This document shows, piece by piece, positions 22,117 through 33,455 of a DNA stretch of 64,000 nucleotides. The DNA is from Ophiobolus disseminans. Taxonomy: Eukaryota; Ascomycota; Dothideomycetes; Pleosporales; Phaeosphaeriaceae. The notes beneath the pieces are model-generated. The model had not been told where the DNA came from. It did no database searches and saw only the letters and a list, made by a program, of their open reading frames with translations. The position numbers and the translations under genes are program-made. The stretch covers positions 2,288,487 through 2,352,486 of the forward strand of contig MU006216.1 in the NCBI GenBank assembly GCA_010093685.1. Reading direction: 5' to 3'. Position 1 is the first letter of the stretch. Every line of letters begins with the position of its first letter.

Positions 22117-22796
22117 TCAACCCCTTTCAGTATAAACCTGGATCTTCCGATGCTGAATGTTTCTCTTGACTATTTCCTTGACCCTCGCGTACATAAAATG
22201 GAATACAGGATTCCCAGAGAGGGTCAGATGTACGTGTTCGAGGTTACAGAACTCCGTAACATAGTTTGCAAGGTCAGGTACCTCACAAAACACCCATGTC
22301 TGAATGCGTGGTGCGGCTATGGAACTCAGTCCATGAAAAAGCTCCGGCACAAATTTGATCGATCGAATGGCATTGCGGATTTTGGAGCCGAGAGCTTGGA
22401 AAGCCTGAGAGCTAAGACTATTGTGGCCAAGGTCGAAGGTGGTGAAACGGTAGACGAGCGAGAGAGCCTCGTATCTGGTCTGGCGGCACGCAAGCAGAAT
22501 TCCCATCGGCTGGCCTCGGCGGGCGAGAACCATATGCACTGCTAATTCATCTGGTCTCATGCTGGTGTCGGCATCGAGTTTGACAACACCCCTGGCAAAA
22601 AAGTGCTCGTAGATATTGTTACGGACCTCCGCAGATATCCGTAGTAGAGGTGACTCGCGCTGGTTCTCCTGGGTGCTGGTCGACTGCCAGTTCACAAACT
22701 TCTTTTGCTGAATTACATGAGCACTGACATTTCTTCCAAGCCGTTTTGGACATCCTGCCCGTGAAGAGTGTCACTGAGCTTGTAGACTTCATTCAT
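22117..22796 (-). CDS. F-box-like / 2EXR-DUF7730-type protein, paralog 6
   Basis: Exon 2 is 22675-22117. Exon 1 ends at 22717 (donor GTAATT, phase 2, 41-nt intron) and starts either at ATG 22796 (212 residues) or at ATG 22730 (190 residues); I give the longer form. The core TQENQRESPLLRISAEVRNN follows the junction, then GILLACRQTRYEALSLVYR, TTFDLG and IRSIKFV. The C-terminal 60 residues (NLEHVHLTLSG) are intact and longer than in paralogs 4 and 5. The LPxE of the core is ISAE here, a slight departure. The family function is unknown. Confidence 0.6.
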
Positions 22797-22997
22797 TCCG
22801 CCATGTATCTTAACAATAGGGGCCATAACTTGAGTGACGTATAACGGTGCTGAGAGAGGTCAAGACGATGGTTGGGTCGAGGATGCGAGAAGGGAAGGCG
22901 TCAACAAACAGGTTTGGCGTGGTAACCCAACGTCGCACGAAGAGCTAGAAAAATGTCATTTTACGTGAACTGTGTCAAAAGCAACGTAACTGCCGTT

Positions 22998-25405
22998 CTA
23001 CAATTTCGCAAGCACGTGCCTTCCCCCATCGCCACTTCCCAACACAATCTCATCGCTCCTCCAGTCCGGATTGAACGTCACCTTGTTCAGCGGATTCCTG
23101 CGATGCGCCATATCAAACAACTCTTCATACACCTTACCATCACTCCTTCCCAGCGCACTGTTCAGCAGCCAGTCCGGTATCGACCACGCATCCACAAGTT
23201 TCACTGCATGCGGTCGCAGCTCTGCCATGAGTTCCAAGATAGTATCTTGCAGCGTGTACACAGACTCGGGGCTTACGGCAGTCGTCATGGTGAATGATGA
23301 TGCGTATTGATCGAGCGTGTACAGCGCGTAGAGGCGGAAACACGAGCGTAGGACATCAGGTGTGGGCTGTGAGAGCGTCGATATGTTGCTGAATGCGTTG
23401 TAGAAGTTTGTGACAAGTATTTGCTCCGAGTACGCGCGGCTGAGATTGTGGAGTTGTATCATGAGCTAGAGATGTAAGCCCATATGTCGAGTACTCATTC
23501 AGCCTTCTTACCTTCGTCCACGGTTTCTTCTCCACGACCCGAGCTTGGTAAGCGCGGTAGGAGAGATCTGCGGCGCGCCACTGAAACACTTCAACCACAG
23601 CCTCATCATTCACGACACCATCTTTCAAGACTGTCTGCGGTATGCGGTGGCTTCTGTTCGCCAAATAGAACTGGAATAGCTCATCGGTATCGGTAGGATC
23701 CTTTGGCACTGTGTCGGGATCCTTAACCGACCCAGTCATCTTCTTTATCAGATAGGCAGCCACTTGTTGACTGATCATCCAATTATCTCCTTCGACAGTG
23801 GGTTTTGATAGATAGTCCGAGTTCAAGCCTACCAGTCCACTACCCCCACCGAATCCGTGACCGCCCATTGCCCTGCGGCAAGTCTCGATCCCATCAGCCG
23901 CGAGCATCGTACACAAGCTCTTCAAGCCGCTACTCGCGCTATGCAACTCTGCAAGAGGTCCAAAGTCACCCTTTTCAATCTTCTGTCTGCTATTTCGATA
24001 TAGCTCGTGCATATACTCGCCCGTATAATGCAGTGCAAACGTTGTGGCAAGCAACGGCAGAATGCGTATCTGGACCGTAGGATAGTCCAGAACCGCCATC
24101 TCGTCATCCGCCGGGGATTTCGAATCGCGATCCTTGAACTGCCGCCTTATCGAGCAGTAGCGTACCGCCACTGTAACTGCTCGCGCTAGTACTAAGCGCG
24201 CGTGCATGATAATCTGCCCGCGAACAAACGTAAGCGAGCCGAAAACAACTGCAGGATGACCTGTTCGGACAAAGGCGCCCGTCTCGTGAGACACTTCCGC
24301 ATAGCGTGATAGCATGGCTGACCGGGGAACGCGGCAATGATCAAAGAGCATGTAGCCATTGTCCATGGATGCATAGCCTGATAATATCGTCGTCAGCGAG
24401 AATTTTCCTTGTTTAACCACATCGATAAAAAGCAATGCGCGTCAAGATCTCCTTGCGTAGGGTTGCATGAACTGCGCACCAGTCACAAAACATCCCGATC
24501 ATATCCACCCCAGCTGCGAGCATATGCCGGATCGTACGCACCGTATTTCGGTCCGATGTCGCCAACGGCAATGTTGTCCAGCGGCTCATGTGTCTTCTCA
24601 TCCCGAATCTGCATGATGAAAGTCTGCGGGCCGTGGGACTTGAGCACGGCCGGGTTGTTTTTCTCAGGCAGTAAAAGCTGTGCTACAACGATCTAATGCA
24701 TGTCATCTTAGTTAGATTTTGAGTTTGTAGGGCTCCACTCAGCACGGCGTACCGCATGTGTGGCTGTCCTGCCCATGGAGCCATTCCACCACTTGCTAGC
24801 CGTCAGATACGGGCTGTGTATTTCAAAATCCTTCTTGACAGGATCCCACGTTGCAGTTGTTTCGAGCCCACGCACATTGCTGCCGTGTCCAAGCTCAGTC
24901 TGCGCGTAGCAGCCAATGATGTCGTAGTTGAGAATTATGGGCATCCAGTACGCTTGCTGTGCATCTGAGGCTTGTTCCCTGACAGTGGTAACTGTTGCAT
25001 GCCATGGCGGTGTCAGTCTGACGCCTCCGTCACACAAAAAGCACTATACTGACCAAACATGGACATGTGCAAAAAGTACGGTGACATTTCGTCGTTGAGA
25101 TATTCCGCCATCTTGTAGTCCTCATGATCCCATGATTCCCGCCTCACTATGCGCTGTATTGCTTTTGCTCTTGCTAGGCCCAGATGGTACCGCTCTGGCC
25201 GCGAGAGATTCAGTTCTTGTTTTTTGTTGAACAGCTTCTCTTGACTGAGGACCTTGAGCACCCTCTCCTGCCGCTCGAGAAAATCATCACGTCCCAGGAG
25301 GTGTTTAGCAAGTTCGGTGCCATTGATAGCCGAGCCGTCGCGTTCCATTCCGAGCGTTGCTGTCCCATCATGGGCTGGTTTGAGATGATCGGTGAAGTCT
25401 GCCAT
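22998..25405 (-). CDS. peroxisomal acyl-CoA oxidase
   Basis: Five exons: 25405-25054, 24991-24753, 24692-24542, 24377-23512, 23465-22998; 691 residues, the normal size. It catalyses the first, FAD-dependent step of peroxisomal beta-oxidation, making trans-2-enoyl-CoA and hydrogen peroxide. The N-terminal helical region begins MADFTDHLKPAHDGTATLG. Exon 2 carries the FAD/substrate motif CYAQTELGHGSNVRGLETTA. Exon 4 has MDNGYMLFDHCRVPRSAML and the glycine-rich MGGHGFGGGSGL. The last residues VLAKL form a PTS1 peroxisomal signal (AKL). Intron 3 is 164 nt, longer than the others; its boundaries are fixed by the GPKYG / YASMDNGY join. The neighbouring BAHD gene is on the same strand 571 bp away. 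Which acyl chains it uses cannot be read from the sequence. Confidence 0.92.
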
Positions 25406-25976
25406 GGTACAATTCAGCGCTTAGGCAGTCGCCATCAAACACGCTGGACATCGCAACGTGGGCTACCAAAAAGTACATTCGGCAGTAGTGCGGAGGTGGG
25501 ATGGCGCTTCCTTGCCTCGGTATATGCAAGTGTGTCGTGTCTCAGAGTTGTCGATGATGCGCGTCAAAATGCGGGGGTGTTGCAAGCGAAGCCGGGGAAC
25601 GCTCGGCATCTCAAGCCGGACTATGAGGCGATAGACCTCAATCTGGCTATCGCGATAATTTTCAGATGAATCATAGTCAAGGCGTGACGATATTGATGAT
25701 TGTGTCACAGTACAATATAACTGCTGTGCGACGCGTAAGCAAGCTAAAATATGCAAGCCCAACTACGAACTCCAAAAAGAGGGACTACATGCAACCCTTG
25801 TCATCGAGGTAGATACCACCCAAAAGCAAACATAGTTGTACAGGATATCAGATTTCCAGACCCAACCCGAGATCGCCAACGATCGAAACGCCAGAAATCA
25901 TGCCTTCCCTATGCCGCAGTAGTTTCATCGCCAAAATGTCCGCGCTTTGACGAACTTCACCAGGCTCCAGCAGTCC
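25406..25976. other. spacer between BAHD gene and acyl-CoA oxidase
   Basis: Promoter of the acyl-CoA oxidase; contains the CCTCGG site listed separately. No gene seen. Confidence 0.4.
25515..25520 (-). promoter_or_regulatory. CCGAGG/CCTCGG motif upstream of acyl-CoA oxidase
   Basis: One CCTCGG on the plus strand about 110 bp before the oxidase start. CCTCGG/CCGAGG is the published core of FarA/FarB fatty-acid regulator sites in Aspergillus. A single six-base match can occur by chance about once per 2 kb, so this is only suggestive. A TATAT run (25521-25524) lies beside it. Confidence 0.35.
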
Positions 25977-27799
25977 TCAATCAATCACTGCAGTCGCCCA
26001 ACTCTCCAATCCGCCGTTCTCGTGGAGAAGCCGATCCATGTCTTCGTCTGCGAGTCGAACAAGGATCTCAAACGGTGCTTCCACTCCGTTCACAGGCTGC
26101 CTTCGACGCGGTAGGAAGATCATTCCGCCATCGCTGGGATTGTACAGGCGCCTGATGAACTCGGGTCGCCCATCTAGCGATCCCGTGTCCAGATCTGTCC
26201 CAGGGATGCCCCAACGAAGGTCCGCAGCAAAGTTCAACCAGGACGTGATGTAGATGTCGGTACCGAAACGCAACGCAAGTGCACACTCAGTATCTGTTAT
26301 GCGCTCGATCGATTTGAAGAACGCCATCTGTTGTGCAATCCATTCGTTGTTGACCTTACCAATGGTGCTTTTGATCTGTTTGATGACCTTGAGGATTGTC
26401 TGATCTGTGACACTACCGATGGACGTTAGCTTTGTTCAGTGGAGGAACACGTCACGCAGGATTTGGTGACGACACATGTAACCCTGGGATCGGGTACTAC
26501 GGGACGGAAAGGGGCTGCGACTCACCAATCCTCGGCCATCATGTCAGCAATCCGGAGTGTACCCTTCGAGAAGAGTGCCATGTTACCCATGTACTCGTTA
26601 GTTTCAGGTGGCTGTTGTCTCCTTCGCAAATCGGTCGCAATGCCAATGTTGGTGTCCGAAAAGCCATTGCGCATCAATCTTGCTCCTCTTGCCCGCGTCA
26701 CATGCGTCCAGACCAGCGCAGCCAGAACGTTGCACATTGTTGGAGGATCATCCACCGAAAAGTGACGTCGCAGTCGTTCCCGGTACTCGCGGATTCGCGC
26801 AGCCGGCACGACAAGAAGTCTTTGTGCACAAGCCGTGTCGGAGGGTAGCGTCCGCTCGTACGGATGGATACCATCACAGTAACAGTCAGCTACTGGGCTC
26901 TTGACTAGTCGAGAGGGCATTGGCACGCGGGCTTCAAGTGCAGCCCGTAGATGTGATTGCTGCTCGGCGACGCTCACAGGAGCTAGACAGGTCAGAGGGA
27001 GACTTCTCGGTAACGTGGTCGGACTTACCAAAGTACTCATCCTTGTCCATCTCGCGTGTTCCGGCAGCCTTGGAGACGTTTGCGGCAAATGCAGTCCAGA
27101 ACGTGGCGACACCTGAGCAGTCAAGGATGGTGTGGTGGATGTACATGCTCAACACGAGTCCGCCTGGGATGAAGCAGGCCTGCAATCTCATCGCAGGTGC
27201 ATCGCTCTTCTTGAAGTCTACCTGACCCTCACCAAACTCTGGGATGCCCGGGTAGTCGACAAAATCGTCGGGAACAAACATGGCCGCGTGAAAAGCGCTC
27301 GACGGCATACCTTTTTCTCGTAGCTTCTCGTAGGTGTAAGGAAAGGTATGATGGTCAAAAAGGATTTGCTTCGACCGGAGCAGCTTAGTCATGTCGTCTG
27401 CTGTAATCTTGGTCGGATACCTTAGTGTCAGTCTTCCAGATTCCTGATCAGCCAGACTCAGAGTGCCTGCGAGAAACGGAAATCGTTGCAGGGTCAGGTG
27501 CAAGCCGTCGGTGAGTGCTTTGACGGCAGCCTCCGCTCCGTTATCATCTGGAAACTAGGGCAGCTCGTTAGAATATCGAACAGAGCTCTCGAGGGCATTA
27601 CACTCACTGGAAAGATGGAGAGTGTTTGCGTGTAGACACGAACAACATTCTGGTCTAAGAATGAGAGGTGGAAAGACTTTGTTTCCACAAGTGGAGGGCT
27701 ATCCGCTTTGACGATCATTCTGACGCCGCGTGAAGCAATGCTAGCGATGATTCTCAGAAGCCACGGCTTGCGTAAGGTTAGTGGGAGGTCTAAAGACAT
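25977..27799 (-). CDS. BAHD-type acyltransferase (trichothecene 3-O-acetyltransferase-like)
   Basis: Four exons: 27799-27608, 27554-27029, 26982-26526, 26412-25977; 536 residues. Family members move an acyl group from acyl-CoA to an alcohol or amine of a small molecule in the cytosol. The catalytic HxxxD motif is seen as YIHHTILDCSG at about residues 203-212. The second family motif (DFGWG in plants) is represented by the degenerate NFAADLRWGIPG in the last exon, as in many fungal members. The N-terminal half has LHLTLQRFPFLAGTL, also typical. Introns are 43-113 nt. Substrate cannot be inferred. Between the oxidase and the ligase it could decorate their product, but this is inference. Confidence 0.8.
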
Positions 27800-29760
27800 G
27801 GCTAGGCCTGTCGCTGGTGAGTTATATACCAAGACAAGTAACAGTCACAACTTACCTTGACTTCCAGTGAGCAAACATGCAGAGAGGGACCACGAGAGCT
27901 GTCATCACCTTCCCTTCACCGCAGGTCTTCGAACGTGGTGTAACACGGAAGCAATGGGGTCGTATGGCGGGCCGAATGCGCTAAACGACGCTTGCGCCAA
28001 TTCCAGTAACACACAGGCCTGTCTGCCCGCCTCCCCGTGTAAGCTTTGCCTAATTTTGGGCTGACCCCTGCACGGTCTTGCGTCCAAACGTTTCTCTCCC
28101 GGTGCCCCGTCGCCTTTGTTCACCGTGCCTGAGGTGCCAAACCTCGCGGATGCAGGCGAGATGCAGCCGGTGCTGCGGGAACGTTCAAGGCGCTCCACTG
28201 TCTTGGGACTGGAAAGACAAAGACACGTCCTTTTCTGATTCCATGGAAGAAGTCTCACCAGCGCGCATCAGACGACAGCACATGCTGCAGCTCGAAGGAC
28301 GTCAATAAGGTCGCTTCTTACAGCCCATGTCCTGGCTAGACAGGGGCTAGGGCACCACGCCTCTTGTTTGCCCCGTCGCTGCGGCTTGGCTTCCCTGCAA
28401 GTGGAGACGACTGTTGCCTCGATGATGTCGCTTACCACCATAACAGCGATGCGGCACAGCAGCGTCGCCCACAAGGCTGATCGCACCCAGATTGGTCAAT
28501 CCTATGGTTTGCGAGCGCGATCGAGGCAAGCCACAGTTGTGATGCCACGAGCGCATGCCCGATCATCTCGTGTCGCATCGGCGGCGTGGGGCTTCCAGTC
28601 GTGGTTGCTGCATCATGCATTGGTAGGTGTGAGGCTGCTCCCACGACCAGATGCATGGGAGATGTGTACAACGAAAAACACGTACAGCGCATCTGCACGA
28701 ATCCAGTAACTTGTACTGGAGGAAAAAAGACCGATCAATCAGGTGGCGGTGAGGTTCTCACATTTTGGAGGGCCCAATGTAGCGTAAGCGAACATGATTA
28801 TACAGGAGGCTCTTTTGGTGAGACACGTCGCGGGTGCGGGTGGAGCGCTGCGAGGGGTCGAGGCCGCTAGCACCGTTGGCTCATGTGATTCATCACCCTC
28901 CAAGACGATGAAGGTTCAGAATACTTAACGAACACGTCGCCTTCTTTTGTCGCAGCCAGCGTGGCTGATGTTTCGAAAGCCAACGCCCCCGTTAGGTATG
29001 CAATCAGGGAGGCATCATTGACCGTCACATGGCCGCTAGAATTGTATATCGGAAATTCACACGCAGGCGCCCGTGCCTGCGGCCACGCATGTACGACCAC
29101 TGGTGGCTTATGTATTGATGGTGCATGATCACAAACCCGCTTCGTGCGAAAACAAGGATCATGTACGCCCAAAAGTCCGGCGGAAAATGCTCTGGTCCGA
29201 AACTCTCCAGATCTTGTGATACCTAGGTCTCTGCGCAGAGCCGGCCAACATATGTAGTGTTATACCAGAGACGAACCAGGGTCCAAAAAATTGTTTCGAC
29301 CTGGAAGGAGGAGACTTTGTACGAGACGTGGTGTGTCACTTGATGGCCAGGATGAGAATCCAAGGATGCGAGGCTACCAGCAACAAGATATTCTTCGCAA
29401 CCCAGGCACGGGCACGAAGACCCCCGGTGACAGTGAGATTTGGGTCTTCGGAAATTATCGCAATGTCGGATCCAGTACGTGTCTGGGTTGTATTTGTTGC
29501 AATGTTTGTTATACGCGAAAGGTTCTATGAAGAATGAGGGTCTCCGCGATGTAGTTAGCGCTCGGCTGCGGGGTGTCGTTGAGGGGCATTCCCCGCGATC
29601 TGGCGGACAGAGATCGGCCGGGAGATTGCGTTACCGGCATTTGCCAAATGCAAAGTCACCTCTTGACTCGATCTTGTAGGCTCTTTAGGTGTTCGATACG
29701 GTGTTTAGCGATGTGTCGGTCGTGTGCTACCGACCAGTCCATCAGCGTGTGCGCATCTTC
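27800..29760. other. 2-kb stretch without a recognised gene
   Basis: Divergent upstream regions of the BAHD gene and the acyl-CoA synthetase. Several overlapping frames exist (for example 28078-28308 plus and 28867-29172 minus) but none shows a domain, signal peptide or splice-supported extension. The minus frame at 28867-29172 has a fairly protein-like composition and could be an old gene fragment. Confidence 0.35.
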
Positions 29761-31559
29761 ATGATGGAAGACCGAACTTCCATGGTCCCGACCCATACGG
29801 CTTCAAATGTCCTCCCTAACACTGTACGAAGTCTCGGCTCTCCTGGGGAAGTTGCTTACCAACAGTGTAGCCTCTCTTCGGTCGTTTGCTTCGGTATGCA
29901 ACTCGAGCGCCTGGGCGCATCGCAATTGACGATGTACGTTCAAACCATCGAAAGTCGCACCTGGAACTCCTCTCGGACGTATTAGCCCTTTGCGATACGA
30001 TGTTGGACACGATCGATACTACAACGCTTGGAGCGCTGGAGCGGAGAGATGAGGTGTACATCGCCGTCGTGGCAGCAGGTGGTTATGAGTACTCCGTCGC
30101 CATGTTGGCGGTCCTTGCACTTGGGGCTGCAGCAGTACCGCTATCTCCAGCGCTACCAGTTGAAGAAGCAGCATACTATATCGAGAAGTCCAAATCGGCA
30201 CTGGTTCTGGCTAGCTCTTTGGACCTGAATAAATGCTGCGAGTTGGAGAAGCGCATCATATCGACCAGCAATGAGCGCTTTCGAGCCGTGCCGATTGGCC
30301 CTTGTACTTGTAGTCCCATGCTCAATCCTTCTGATATCCTTATATCGTCTGATCGTCCACTGGAGGAGAGTTCACCGGGCGTGGTCATTTTTACGAGCGG
30401 CACAACTGGTCTCCCGAAAGGCGCCGTGATGCGCAGATCTTATATCTTCGATTGCGCACTGTCTGTAGCGGATCATTATAGCCTGAACGAGGACGATGTC
30501 GTTCTTCATGTTCTGCCGGTACATCACGCCACGGGCGTTGGCATTAGCTTCTTCCCGTTTCTTATCTCTGGCGCTCGTATTGAATTTCGCAGCGGTGGGT
30601 TCGACGAGGCGTGGATGTGGGAGCGATGGAAGCAGGGCGCAGCCAACCCCGGTCAGCGACTGACCTTCTTCTCTGGTGTGCCCACAATCTTTATGCGAAT
30701 GCGGCGCCATTACCAGCATTTCCTCCGCAAACTGCCGGCAAACGAGTTGGCCAAATACATCGCAGGTGCAAGGCAATTCCGTGCATGCATCTGTGGAACG
30801 TCGGCATTACCCCAGCCACTGAGCGACTTCTGGGCTACCTTGATGAAGAAGAAGATTGCCCAGCGGTATGGCGCGACCGAGTTTGGCGCCATCTTCAAGG
30901 TGCGGTTGGACGACCAGCAAGTCCCAGAAGGTTCCGTTGGTGAAGTTGCCATTGGGGTCGATGTAAAGCTGTCGGGCGGCGATGAAGGTGAGGTGCTTGT
31001 GAAGAGTCCACATATGTTCTCCAAGTACTTGAATGACCCGGAAGCGACCGCAAACGCCCATGACTCAAACGGTTACTTTCAGACCGGCGACATCGCGCGA
31101 AGAGAGGGTGGGTACTTCTTTATTCTTGGGCGAGCATCTCTGGATATCATCAAGTCGGGTGGATACAAAATTTCCGCACTGGACATTGAACGCGAGCTAC
31201 TGGGCCTGCCTTATATTGCCGAAGCAATGGTCGTGGGTGTTGCTGATGAAGAGTTTGGGCAGCGAGTGGCAGCGCTGATCTCGCTTCAGGAAGAGGAGCT
31301 GACGGACGCCTTTTTGGGACGGTCCGAAGACACTGAGTCCATGCTGACCATAGCTGAGCTGCGACAGGACTTGCGAGACAAATTGGCGGGGTACAAGATG
31401 CCGACACTGCTCCGCATCGTAAATGGCGAGCTTCCAAAATCAGCGACTGGAAAGGTGCAGAAGAAGATATTGGGACCGAAGTTCTTTCCTGTTGGCTACC
31501 ACAAATGTCCGGAAGTGCAGCAGTGGATGCCGTCGCCACAACAATTAGCGAAACTCTGA
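29761..31559 (+). CDS. ACSF3-like acyl-CoA / malonyl-CoA synthetase, peroxisomal
   Basis: Exons 29761-29823 and 29871-31559; donor GTACGA, acceptor GTGTAG, 47-nt phase-0 intron; 583 residues from the first ATG. The upstream exon is needed because an in-frame TAG at 29868-29870 blocks the long frame before the conserved LLRYATRAPGRIAIDD. ANL-superfamily motifs follow: ATP loop VVIFTSGTTGLPKGA (about 192-206), RYGATEFGAI (about 353-362), TGD (about 426-428), GRASLDIIKSGGYKIS (about 441-456) and the C-terminal PKSATGKVQKK lysine loop. The GRxSxDIIKxGGYK form is that of ACSF3-type malonyl/methylmalonyl-CoA synthetases. It ends QQLAKL, a PTS1 signal; mitochondrial ACSF3 lacks this. It probably activates a carboxylic acid inside peroxisomes. 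Confidence 0.85.
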
Positions 31560-32192
31560 AATTTCTGCCGCGCTTTGGATGCCAAGTTAGCGAGGCAAAG
31601 GTACATACCTAGGTATAGTTGGGGTTTCGGTGAAAGCAGACGCGAGCAGGACAGGTCGTGAAATTGAGAAGAAGGCACGACAGCATCCACATACAGAACT
31701 AGCGCATCGTCAGCGGCTTCCTCACCATGTACGTCATTTTATCCAGCGCGCTTTCACCGGAGTTCTACATCCTCTTTCACCGACCATTGTGTACGGGTAT
31801 CTATGCCTTTGTGCACTCGTCTGTCACCTGACCAACAGCCAGCTGCAGCTGCACGCTAGGACAGCCACAGTAGTGGTTGTCAGCTTTCTTGGGACTGCTA
31901 CATGATCCGAAGTCACAGCTGATCATACTCATCATGATCTCAGCACACCCGCTGTCTAGATCTTGTTAATCACCAGACCTTTCACTACAAGTATCACATG
32001 CGCCTTCTTTTCCTTGTGCGCTGGTGAAGCTTATCTCAGATGCGTGAGGTATCCCGATTTTCATGTTCTCACAATGGCCGTGGAGGCTCATTTCACCACC
32101 CTCTCAGACAAGCCCCAGGGTACATCTTCAACTCCGCGTTCGTTCTCAGTTGTCTCATTCGACCACTTCACAACTGCGACTTACTCAGCAGT
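31560..32192. other. intergenic, no gene seen
   Basis: Spacer of about 630 bp holding the terminator of the synthetase and the promoter of the next gene. Confidence 0.35.
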
Positions 32193-33455
32193 ATGCCTCC
32201 TATGACCCCAGTCGATGATTTCCTTTACGACATGCTACACCAGTACGATTTGCATGTTCAGTTATCGGGATCATACGACAAACATGCCCGCTACGCTCTG
32301 CCTTCTTTGAAAAATGGCATACTGTCTATGTTCACGGATCGTTGGGCGGCCGGACCAGGTCAGCATTGTCCCGAAATTTACCAGAAGGTCAAACCTGCTC
32401 TCCAGCTCGCGTCTCGTCTTCTCATGGAAAACTACCCCTTGACGTGGTTCAGCCACCTGACGTTCGGTGAACGACGAGTTGATGCTGCAGGCACGTATAT
32501 CGCGCCCGTCGTGAACTCAATGAGTTATGACGCTATTGCAAAGGTCAAAGCTAATATTCGTGATATCGGTAAGGTAATCACCTTCATGTTCGAGCCGCCA
32601 GGCTATGAGAGGGAGGAATACGGGTCCTGTTCCGTTGACGCATCGTCGCGATCCTTCTTCAACGAGTTCCGCACAAGCGACTGGCCTTCTGTTCGTCGCT
32701 CAGATAATCGTGGGTATGCGACTCCCTGCGTTGTAATGAAAAACGACTTTCAGACTTTCTTTCGCCACCGCTACGACTCAGCATCCCAAGACGAGATCTA
32801 TCGTGCTCTACTTGTGTTCGCGGTTACGCTTGTCCACGAATTTGCACATGCATACAACTTCTGGCTAACTCCGAGGCGTCATGAGCCACGGTGGAGCGAG
32901 AAGGAGAAAGAAGCAGAATTGGGGTGGAGCTGGGAGCGGTGTATAATAGGATACGGTGTACTTCCATATCGGCACTACGGGGATCCAAAAGCCAAGTATC
33001 GCCAACTCTATCAGATTAAGATACTGGAGTACCACTCTTACAACGAGCGAAACAGCATCTTCTCTATGCTTGCTGGCTCTAATCGTACAGACCATCCGTT
33101 CACAACGCGCGATGCAACCGGCAGCAGGGCCAAACCCGCAGTGATGGACGGCAACGAGTTTCGTCACAGCAAGACTTGGTTCAAGAACGACCGCAAGGCG
33201 ACACAATTCTTGGCTGCCATTCAAACTATTCCAATGACTTGGGTGGTGGACTGGTTCCAAGAGAAGGAATGGGAGCGTCGAAATCAATACTGGGCCCAGC
33301 AGGGTTACTATGTACGACCTTCGCTGGGCAACGCATACATGGTGTTGTATGAGCGTGACAGGAACCAGGCTCGTATAATGCGACCCCTCAACCCTGCCAT
33401 CCGTGTCGACCGGCATATCATCAAGGAACGCGCACGAGAGGATAGCAGTCGTTGA
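32193..33455 (+). CDS. putative zinc metallopeptidase-like protein, orphan
   Basis: Single exon, 420 residues from ATG 32193 (MPPMTPVDDFLYDML); an open frame continues upstream without a better start. A gluzincin-type metal motif LVHEFAHAY is at residues 213-221 (HExxH at 215-219), preceded by a hydrophobic strand (YRALLVFAVT). About 24 residues later comes a charged helix WSEKEKEAELGWSWE that could supply the third zinc ligand. The C-terminal half is basic and Trp/Tyr/Arg-rich. There is no signal peptide or membrane segment, so it is probably intracellular. I do not recognise a named peptidase family; SprT-like and other minimal HExxH proteins are alternatives. Confidence 0.65.
   Translation: MPPMTPVDDFLYDMLHQYDLHVQLSGSYDKHARYALPSLKNGILSMFTDRWAAGPGQHCPEIYQKVKPALQLASRLLMENYPLTWFSHLTFGERRVDAAGTYIAPVVNSMSYDAIAKVKANIRDIGKVITFMFEPPGYEREEYGSCSVDASSRSFFNEFRTSDWPSVRRSDNRGYATPCVVMKNDFQTFFRHRYDSASQDEIYRALLVFAVTLVHEFAHAYNFWLTPRRHEPRWSEKEKEAELGWSWERCIIGYGVLPYRHYGDPKAKYRQLYQIKILEYHSYNERNSIFSMLAGSNRTDHPFTTRDATGSRAKPAVMDGNEFRHSKTWFKNDRKATQFLAAIQTIPMTWVVDWFQEKEWERRNQYWAQQGYYVRPSLGNAYMVLYERDRNQARIMRPLNPAIRVDRHIIKERAREDSSR

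Noticed and set aside
28078..28308. Cysteine-rich frame resembling a zinc-cluster transcription factor
   Set aside because: Cysteine spacing does not fit the Zn2Cys6 pattern, and there is no basic linker or downstream domain.
29886..31559. NRPS adenylation domain
   Set aside because: No carrier or condensation domain follows, and the motif GRASLDIIKSGGYK plus a PTS1 end identify a stand-alone acyl-CoA synthetase.
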